NCBI GenBank assembly: GCA_910587395.1
Contig: CAJULJ010000030.1
Span: 1-36,939 of the forward strand
Reading direction: 5' to 3'
From: an uncultured Oscillospiraceae bacterium
Lineage (GTDB): Bacteria > Bacillota > Clostridia > Oscillospirales > Oscillospiraceae
DNA length: 36,939 nucleotides
The notes beneath the pieces were generated by a model, which made no database searches, was not told the origin of the DNA, and worked only from the letters and a program-made list of their open reading frames with translations. How positions within the stretch are numbered: position 1 is the stretch's first letter; the number at the start of each line of letters is the position of its first letter. Positions 8,455 through 14,315 of this stretch are shown in pieces. The position numbers and the translations under genes are program-made.

Positions 8455-9204
8455 ATGAATCAATCCTTCTACACAGGCGCGGTCGGCGCCTCCATGCAGC
8501 TCAAGCGGATGAACATCATCGGCGACAACGTGGCCAACCTGAACACCTTCGGCTTCAAGGCGGACCGCACCGATTTCACCGCCCTGCTGTACCAGAACCA
8601 TCGGGGCATTGAGGACGATCTGCCCATGGGCGTGGGCACCCGTATCCTCATGACCTCCACCAACCATGCCCAGGGCCCGGTGGAGGACTTCCAGCGCAGC
8701 ACCGACTACATGATCGAGGGCGACGGCTTCTTCGGTCTGGTGGATCTGGCCACCGGTCAGGTGAGCTACACCCGCAACGGCGCGTTTGTCATGTGCAGCC
8801 GCGAGGTGCCCACCGGCGAGACGGACGCCAACGGCCAACCCGTCACCGAGCTGCGCTACTACCTGGGCGACAACGAGGGCCGCTTTGTGCTCAGCAATGT
8901 GGGCGGGATGATCGAGGTGGACAAGGACAGCGTCAAGGAGCTGCTGCCCGTGGGCGTCTTTGACTTCATCAACTACGACGGGATGCAGCAGGTGGACGAC
9001 ACCCGTTATCTCCCCGTGGACAAGAACGGCAATCTGGTCTATGGCACCGGCAAGCTGATCCAGGGAAAGATAGAGGGCTCCAACGCCGATCTGGCCGAGG
9101 AATATACCAAGCTCATCGAATCCCAGCGGGCCTACGGCCTGGCCCTGAAAATGGTACAGACCTCCGACGAGATCGAAGCCACTATCAACGGCCTGCGCAA
9201 CTGA
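8455..9204 (+). CDS. Flagellar hook-basal body rod protein (FlgG-like, FlhP-like position)
   Basis: Second axial rod-type protein, 249 residues. It has the N-terminal rod signature (MNIIGDNVANLNTFGFKADR), the central DYMIEGDGFFGLVDLATGQ and YTRNGAFV segment, and a C-terminal GSNADLAEEYTKLIESQRAY motif (starting at SNADL), which is closer to FlgG than to FlgF. GAGGTGAAATGAG between the genes is the probable ribosome site; it lies 11 bases after the previous stop. Members of this family polymerise in the distal rod or hook; the precise paralogue is uncertain, so no symbol is given. Confidence 0.87.
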   Translation: MNQSFYTGAVGASMQLKRMNIIGDNVANLNTFGFKADRTDFTALLYQNHRGIEDDLPMGVGTRILMTSTNHAQGPVEDFQRSTDYMIEGDGFFGLVDLATGQVSYTRNGAFVMCSREVPTGETDANGQPVTELRYYLGDNEGRFVLSNVGGMIEVDKDSVKELLPVGVFDFINYDGMQQVDDTRYLPVDKNGNLVYGTGKLIQGKIEGSNADLAEEYTKLIESQRAYGLALKMVQTSDEIEATINGLRN

Positions 9205-9224
9205 TAGAGATAGGAGGAAGCTGA

Positions 9225-9851
9225 ATGGCGATCAAGGGCTATCACGAGTTGAACTCGCTGGAGCTGGACACCCTCAAGGAGGTGGGCAGCATCGGCACCG
9301 GCAACGCGGCCACCGCACTGTCCCAGATGCTGGGGCGCTCGGTGCGCATTGAGCAGCCGGAAGTGCGCATTATGGAATACAATGAGGCCATCGAATGGAT
9401 CGGCGGCCCCGAGGAGATCACCGCCGGAGTTCTGGTAAAGCTCAGCGGGCAGATGAACGGCATCATGCTGTCGGTGCAGCCGCTGGAATTTGTCAACATC
9501 GCGCTGGAGGGCATGATGGGCAAAACGGTGGCGGACTACAGCGAGCTCACCGACATGGAGCATTCCGCCCTGGTGGAGGTGGGCAACATCATGATCTCCA
9601 CCTTCATCAACGCGCTGAGCGGTCTGGCCGGTATGGATGTGAGCCTGACGGTGCCCGCCTTTACGGTAGACATGCAAGGGGCCATCCTGGCCGTACCGAT
9701 GGCGGAGTACGGCGGACAGTCCGACTATATCATGACCATCGGAGGCAACTTTATCAGTGAGAACAAGCAGGTTCCCTGCCGCCTGCTGATGTCTCCGGAC
9801 CTCCGGTCTTTAAATGCACTTTTGAGGAAGCTGGGCGTAAGCGATGGCTGA
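9225..9851 (+). CDS. cheC: CheY-P phosphatase CheC
   Basis: Removes phosphate from CheY-P and partners with CheD in adaptation. 208 residues made of two related halves, each expected to carry an active site of form D/S-x3-E-x2-N-x22-P. The second site is complete: S114, E118, N121, P144. In the first, D15, E19 and P45 are present but the asparagine is serine (S22, in KEVGSIGTGN), so that site looks weakened or dead. The second site is reported to be the dominant one in characterised CheC proteins. AGGAGG precedes the ATG. The stop overlaps the cheD start by 8 bases, as expected for a co-translated CheC-CheD pair. Confidence 0.95.
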   Translation: MAIKGYHELNSLELDTLKEVGSIGTGNAATALSQMLGRSVRIEQPEVRIMEYNEAIEWIGGPEEITAGVLVKLSGQMNGIMLSVQPLEFVNIALEGMMGKTVADYSELTDMEHSALVEVGNIMISTFINALSGLAGMDVSLTVPAFTVDMQGAILAVPMAEYGGQSDYIMTIGGNFISENKQVPCRLLMSPDLRSLNALLRKLGVSDG

Positions 9852-10326
9852 AGGTAAGATCACAATCGGCATCGCGGACATGAAAATGGCCAAAGGGGAG
9901 GGTATGTTAATCACCTACGCGCTGGGGTCCTGCATCGGCATCTGTCTGCACGATCCGGCCCTCAAGCTGGGTGCTTTGGTCCATATCATGCTGCCGATCA
10001 ATATGGAACCGGGACGCAAAAACCCGATGAAATATGCCGATACCGGGATCAGAGAGACCTTGAAGCAGATGGAGGCCAAGGGCGCCAGCCGCTCCAGGAT
10101 CACCGCCAAGATCGCCGGCGGGGCCATGATGTTCAAGGACAGCAGCGGCTCGATGGGCAATATCGGACAGAGGAATATCGAGAGCGTCCGCATGAACCTG
10201 AAAAAAGAGGGCATCCGCCTTTTGAAGGAGGATGTGGGCGGGTCCGTGGCCCGGACCCTGCTGTTCGATGTAAACAGCGGCTTGGGCTGCGTGCGCTGCT
10301 ATGGACGCAAGGAACTTATCATTTAA
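9844..10326 (+). CDS. cheD: Chemoreceptor glutamine deamidase CheD
   Basis: Deamidates specific glutamines in chemoreceptors and binds CheC. 160 residues. The catalytic set of the family is visible: Cys30 in YALGSCIGICLHDP, His47 in GALVHIMLP and a Thr six residues before the Cys (Thr24), matching the Cys-His-Thr arrangement known for CheD. KIAGGAMMF and NIGQRNIESVR are also family-typical. It overlaps cheC by 8 bases and cheV follows 30 bases later. Confidence 0.95.
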   Translation: MAEGKITIGIADMKMAKGEGMLITYALGSCIGICLHDPALKLGALVHIMLPINMEPGRKNPMKYADTGIRETLKQMEAKGASRSRITAKIAGGAMMFKDSSGSMGNIGQRNIESVRMNLKKEGIRLLKEDVGGSVARTLLFDVNSGLGCVRCYGRKELII

Positions 10327-10356
10327 GACCGCGCAAGCGGAAAGGGAGTGTTGGAA

Positions 10357-11289
10357 ATGATGGAAGAGAGCAAGCGGGGAATCCTGCTGGAATCTGGTAC
10401 CAATGAGATTGAGGTCATGAAATTCACCATTGGGGGCAATCTGTACGGCATCAATGTGGCCAAGGTGCTGGAGATCATGATCTCCGCGCCGGTGAAGCCT
10501 ATGCCCCTGTCCCACGCGTCGGTGGAGGGCATCTTCAAGCCCCGTGACACGGTGATCACCGTGGTGGACCTGCCCCAGTACCTGGGGGTGGACAGCCCCA
10601 AGAGCGATAAGGACATCTTCATCGTCACCAACTTCAATAAGATGTGCATCGCCTTCCGGGTGCACACCGTGGACCGCATCAGCCGCATATCCTGGACCGA
10701 TATTCACAAGCCGGACAAAACCGTGTCCGGCGGCGCGGAGAGCGTAGCCACCGGCATCGCCCAGTGCGACGGCGAGCTGGTCACCATCCTGGACTTCGAG
10801 CGCATCGTGGCCGAGATCGCCCCGGAGACCTCCATCCAGATTTCCGAGGTGGAGCAGATGGGCCCCCGGGAGCGCAACGACAAGCCCATCTGGATCGCGG
10901 AGGATTCCATCCTGCTCAGCAAGATGATCGAGGACTCCCTGCGCAAGGCCAACTATGTGAACCTGCACATGTTCTCCAACGGCCTGGAGCTGTGGGAGGC
11001 TCTGGCCTCTCTGCCCCAGAACGGCGATCTGACCCGGGACGTTGCCCTCATCATCACCGACATTGAGATGCCCCAGATGGACGGCCACCGGCTGACCAAG
11101 CTGGTCAAGGAGAGCACCAGCCGGTTCAAGGAGGTCCCCCTGATCATCTTCTCCTCCCTCATCAGCGAGGAAATGCGTCTCAAGGGTCGGGACCTGGGCG
11201 CGGACGAGCAGCTGACCAAGCCGGAGATCGGCCATCTGGTGGACGTGATGGATCACCTGCTCTTGCGCTATGAACAGACCCACGGCTAA
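10357..11289 (+). CDS. cheV: Chemotaxis coupling/adaptation protein CheV
   Basis: Adaptor with a CheW-like domain (residues ~8-160, opening LLESGTNEIEVMKF and YGINVAKVLEIM) fused to a receiver domain (~170-305). The receiver keeps an acidic pair after WIA (ED), phospho-acceptor D235 in LIITDIEMPQMDGH, the switch residues in IIFSSL and the lysine in QLTKPE. CheV links receptors to CheA and is itself phosphorylated, giving a second adaptation route beside CheC/CheD and CheB/CheR. The ATG at 10357 is chosen because AAAGGGAG (10341-10348) is 8 bases away; an in-frame GTG at 10348 is too close to that site. Position after cheD links it to the adaptation genes. Confidence 0.93.
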   Translation: MMEESKRGILLESGTNEIEVMKFTIGGNLYGINVAKVLEIMISAPVKPMPLSHASVEGIFKPRDTVITVVDLPQYLGVDSPKSDKDIFIVTNFNKMCIAFRVHTVDRISRISWTDIHKPDKTVSGGAESVATGIAQCDGELVTILDFERIVAEIAPETSIQISEVEQMGPRERNDKPIWIAEDSILLSKMIEDSLRKANYVNLHMFSNGLELWEALASLPQNGDLTRDVALIITDIEMPQMDGHRLTKLVKESTSRFKEVPLIIFSSLISEEMRLKGRDLGADEQLTKPEIGHLVDVMDHLLLRYEQTHG

Positions 11290-11316
11290 AGAACGGACAA
11301 ATAGGAGGCAGTTTCT

Positions 11317-12603
11317 ATGAGCGGCAAATACATCGTGCGGCAGCCCATCCGGGACACTGATGGCAATACCCTCGGGCATGAAATCCTATATCATGGGGCC
11401 AATCAGGCCTTTAGCAGCGACAGCTCTTCCTCCAGCGCGGAATTTGCCGCCGCCAACACCATTTACAGCTTTCTCACCGACAACAGCCCCAAGGTGCTGA
11501 AGGGTACGCTGAATTTCATGACCTTCACCACCATGCTGCTGATGAAAAAGACCCCCCGGCTCTTTGACAAGAACGATCTGGTCATTCAAATCGACGACGC
11601 GGTGATCATCCACCCCCTGTCCATGCATCTGGTGCAGCAGTACGTCAAGGAGGGCTACCGCATCGCGGTGAACGACTTCCAGTTCACCCCCCGGTACCTG
11701 GCCCTGCTGGACGACATCCACTTCATCAAGATCAACGCCAAAACCTCCAGCGAAATTACCATCCGCAACACGGTGGAGGTGGCCCACAGCATGAACATCA
11801 AGTGCATCGTCACCAGTATTGACGACGCGAACCTCTATCAGCGGGCCATCGCCCTGGGGGCGGACGGCCTGGAGGGACCCTATGTGGCCGGCAAGCTCAC
11901 CACCCGGGCCCACAGCAGCGCCTACATCCAGAGCAACTTCTTCCAGCTGATGGTGGCCGTCACCAGGGATGAGCCCAACGTGGAGGAGGTCGAGCGGATG
12001 ATCGCCGCCGACGCCAGCCTGTCCTACGGCCTGCTGAAGATGGTCAACTCCGCCTACTTCGCCCTGCGGCACCGGGCCACCACCATCACCCAGGCCATCA
12101 TGACCCTAGGCCTGGGGCAGCTGAAGCAGTGGATTTATCTGCTCAGCGCCAGCAACGCGGAAAATGAGATGGACCCCGGCTCGGAGGAGTTTTTGAAGCG
12201 CTCCTTCATGCGAGCCAACTTTTGCAGCGAGCTGATGAATCACGCCAAAAACATGCCCATCTCCAAGTCGGAGGCCTATCTGATGGGCATGTTCTCCACC
12301 CTGAATTACCTCATCGAAGCCCCAATGGAGGAAATTCTGGCGGAGGTCCCGGTGGCCGACGAGATCAAGGCGGCCCTGCTCACTCACGAGGGCCGCTGCG
12401 GTATGCTGTATGACCTGGTGCTCAGCTATGAGTCCGCCGACTGGGAGCGCATCACCCAGCTGGCGGAGGAGCTGGGCATCCCGGACAACATGATGACAAG
12501 TATTTACTTCATCTGCATGGAGAACGTAAACATCCTCTGGGAGCAGCTCACCAATCCCTATCCCCAGCAGCTGCCCCCCACCGAGGGAGCCCCCCAGGGC
12601 TGA
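11317..12603 (+). CDS. Degenerate EAL - HDOD domain signalling protein (YuxH type)
   Basis: 428-residue cytoplasmic protein with an N-terminal EAL-like domain (residues ~1-200) and a C-terminal HDOD domain (~205-400, with ASLSYGLLKMVNSAYF and ITQAIMTLGLGQLKQWI). The EAL half is degenerate: EAL is EIL at 22-24, the DDFG metal site is NDFQ (119-122), the KID lysine motif is KIN (138-140), and the late EGVE glutamate is replaced in TSIDDANL. It is therefore unlikely to hydrolyse c-di-GMP and may bind a nucleotide or act as a scaffold. HDOD domains are regulatory, not catalytic. AGGAGG precedes the ATG. Last gene of the left operon; a strong terminator follows. Exact role unknown. Confidence 0.88.
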   Translation: MSGKYIVRQPIRDTDGNTLGHEILYHGANQAFSSDSSSSSAEFAAANTIYSFLTDNSPKVLKGTLNFMTFTTMLLMKKTPRLFDKNDLVIQIDDAVIIHPLSMHLVQQYVKEGYRIAVNDFQFTPRYLALLDDIHFIKINAKTSSEITIRNTVEVAHSMNIKCIVTSIDDANLYQRAIALGADGLEGPYVAGKLTTRAHSSAYIQSNFFQLMVAVTRDEPNVEEVERMIAADASLSYGLLKMVNSAYFALRHRATTITQAIMTLGLGQLKQWIYLLSASNAENEMDPGSEEFLKRSFMRANFCSELMNHAKNMPISKSEAYLMGMFSTLNYLIEAPMEEILAEVPVADEIKAALLTHEGRCGMLYDLVLSYESADWERITQLAEELGIPDNMMTSIYFICMENVNILWEQLTNPYPQQLPPTEGAPQG

Positions 12604-12621
12604 GCCGGCCCATATCGATAA

Positions 12622-12659
12622 AAAATCTCTGGCGGATGGGATCATCCGCCAGAGATTTT
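12622..12659. terminator. Bidirectional Rho-independent terminator
   Basis: Perfect 17-bp inverted repeat (12622-12638 with 12643-12659) around a 4-base loop. The core is GCGGATG/CATCCGC, and A/T tails at both ends give U-tracts on either strand. It sits between the converging EAL-HDOD gene (+) and comFB-like gene (-), so it should end both transcripts. Confidence 0.92.
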
Positions 12660-12666
12660 AATTTCC

Positions 12667-13299
12667 TCAGTCCCGGCCGTGGTGGGGGGTCTCATGGACC
12701 ACCTTGCAGGCCTGGAGCAGCTGAGCGATCACATCGCTGCTGAGCTTGCCCTCGTAAACGGTCAGGCGGGGCACCCGGTCGCCGGGTTCCAGCACCACGT
12801 ACTTAGGGGGCAGGTGGTTCAGGGTGTAAGCCTTCACGTCCTCCATGCAGCGCTCGCAGGAGCACAGGCCGAACATCTTCACATACTTGGGGGCCTTCTC
12901 CTCCACCAGCACCTGCATCACATTGATATAGCCGGGATTTTCCGGGTAAAACGGCTCCTTCCACTGGATGGGCGCCTCGGGCTCCGGCTCGGGAACGGGA
13001 GCGGGTTCCGGTTCGGGTTCAGGCGCCGGGGCGGCCGCTTGGGCGGGCTCAGGCTCTGGCTCAGGTGCCGGAGCGGGCTGGGGCGCCGCCTGCTGGGGTC
13101 CCAGCTCACCCTCCAGGGCGTCCTCCAGAGCGTTTTTGATCTGCACCGACACGGCGGCGTCCGGCGCCATGGAGGTGACGATGGGGGGCACGGGGGCGGC
13201 GGGGGTCTCCGCCACGGCCTCCTCAACGGAGGGATCAGGCTTCTTGCTCAGCAGGTTCATCACCCGCGCGGTCTTGCTGGTTTTGTCCTTAGATGTCAT
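12667..13299 (-). CDS. ComFB-domain protein with long Pro/Glu-rich N-terminal linker
   Basis: 210 residues. Residues ~1-65 are a basic start (KDKTSKTARVMNLLSKKP) and a short helix-prone segment; ~66-110 is a low-complexity Pro/Ala/Glu linker; ~124-203 is a ComFB-type domain with YINVMQVLVEEK, a cysteine cluster C146-x-C148-x2-C151, ED(V) and the signature LNHLPPKYV. ComFB is a small cytoplasmic domain first named in the Bacillus comF operon; members from cyanobacteria have been reported as cyclic-di-nucleotide receptors. AAGGAG precedes the ATG. It lies 18 bases downstream of parA and is presumably co-transcribed with it. The link of a ComFB domain to a ParA ATPase is unusual. Domain call is good; function is inference. 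Confidence 0.82.
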   Translation of the reverse strand: MTSKDKTSKTARVMNLLSKKPDPSVEEAVAETPAAPVPPIVTSMAPDAAVSVQIKNALEDALEGELGPQQAAPQPAPAPEPEPEPAQAAAPAPEPEPEPAPVPEPEPEAPIQWKEPFYPENPGYINVMQVLVEEKAPKYVKMFGLCSCERCMEDVKAYTLNHLPPKYVVLEPGDRVPRLTVYEGKLSSDVIAQLLQACKVVHETPHHGRD

Positions 13300-13317
13300 G
13301 ATGCTGATACTCCTTAC

Positions 13318-14130
13318 TCAATTGAAAAATTTAGAGATATACTTTTGCCTGAAGGACTGCTTGGGCCGGGGGAATTGTTCGCCGGCCACCGCGTCCACGA
13401 TCTCCTGGAAATCCTGGGCGGGCCGGGATTCCGGCTGGTAGGTGAGCACGCTCTGGCCGTGGGCCGGAGCCATGGCCACGCCCACACCCCGATGGATCTT
13501 AGCCTGGAACACCTGGCTGTCCAGCTGTCCGGCCACCTCCTCCGCCAGTTCCAGGATGTCCTTGGACAGGGTGAGCCGCCCGTTGAACTTGTTGATGAGG
13601 ATGCCGATCACCTTCAAATTGGGGTTGAAGGCGTCCCGCACCGTCTCGATGGTCTCCTGAAGCTGGGTGACGCCCACCAGGCTGAGCACCTCCGCCTCCA
13701 TGGGGACAATGAGTCCGCTGGAGGCCACATAGGCGTTGACGGTGAGGATATTCAGCGCCGGCGGGGTGTCGATGATGACGAAGTCGTACCGGCCGCTCAC
13801 GCCGGTGAGCAGGTCGCTGAGCATGAACTCCCGGCGGGGCGCGGTGAACTCCACCTCGGCGGCGGACAGCATGATGTCCGAGGGGAGCACGTCGCCGTAT
13901 TCGGTGGAGGAGATTGCCTCCTCCATGGAACAGTTCCCTTTGAACACATCATACACGGTGCTGCCGGAACCGATGTCCAGGCCCAGGGTGAAGCCCAGGT
14001 TGCCCTGCGGGTCCAGATCGATGCCCAAAACCTTGGCGCCGCGCTGGTGAAGGCCGCACACCAGGGCAGATGCGGTGGTGGTTTTTCCCACGCCTCCCTT
14101 TTGATTGGTGACGGTGATGATTTGAGTCAA
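13318..14130 (-). CDS. ParA/Soj-family ATPase
   Basis: 270-residue P-loop ATPase of the ParA/MinD superfamily. Deviant Walker A KGGVGKTT (residues 11-18, signature K11 and catalytic-site K16), Walker A' D40 in LGIDLDPQGN, and Walker B D121 in FVIIDTPPAL are all intact. The DPQGN and DTPPAL motifs are those of ParA/Soj rather than FlhG/MinD. Start is TTG with AGGGAGG 7 bases upstream. The C-terminus (QSFRQKYISKFFN) is basic and could be amphipathic. Such ATPases position cargo (chromosome, chemoreceptor arrays, flagella) on the nucleoid or at poles. In this motility cluster, without flhF/flhG after flhA, it may position motility or chemotaxis machinery; the downstream ComFB protein is a candidate partner. 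No ParB is adjacent, which argues against chromosome parABS. Confidence 0.92.
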   Translation of the reverse strand: MTQIITVTNQKGGVGKTTTASALVCGLHQRGAKVLGIDLDPQGNLGFTLGLDIGSGSTVYDVFKGNCSMEEAISSTEYGDVLPSDIMLSAAEVEFTAPRREFMLSDLLTGVSGRYDFVIIDTPPALNILTVNAYVASSGLIVPMEAEVLSLVGVTQLQETIETVRDAFNPNLKVIGILINKFNGRLTLSKDILELAEEVAGQLDSQVFQAKIHRGVGVAMAPAHGQSVLTYQPESRPAQDFQEIVDAVAGEQFPRPKQSFRQKYISKFFN

Positions 14131-14170
14131 GGTTTATTCCCTCCCTTTCACAAAAACTTGGGGAAAAGTC

Positions 14171-14198
14171 TTAAGTTTAATATACTACAGGTCGATAA
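14171..14198 (+). promoter_or_regulatory. Sigma-28 promoter of fliD operon
   Basis: TTAAGTTT (14171-14178), 12 bases, GTCGATAA (14191-14198). The sigma-28 consensus is TAAAGTTT-N11-GCCGATAA, so this matches 7/8 and 7/8 with one extra base of spacing (or TAAG-N15-GTCGATAA). It faces fliD, giving a leader of about 110 bases. A weak TATATT on the opposite strand (14179-14184) could be the -10 of the divergent parA gene, overlapping this promoter. Confidence 0.82.
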
Positions 14199-14315
14199 AA
14201 AAGAACAGAGGTACAGCGAAAAAACTGTGAAAAAATTTTGAGAAATTTCTCCGTTGAATGAGCTTGGGACGGAACATTCCCGCCCATAAGCCTGGATAGA
14301 AAGGAGCGGTCCAAT

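Noticed and set aside
12960..13100. Repetitive Pro/Glu-coding DNA that could suggest a CRISPR or satellite array
   Set aside because: Units are short, irregular and in frame within the ComFB gene; there are no spacers.
12679..14241. Plus-strand open frame of about 520 codons across comFB-like and parA genes
   Set aside because: The minus-strand genes have full motifs, ribosome sites and a shared terminator; the plus frame has none.
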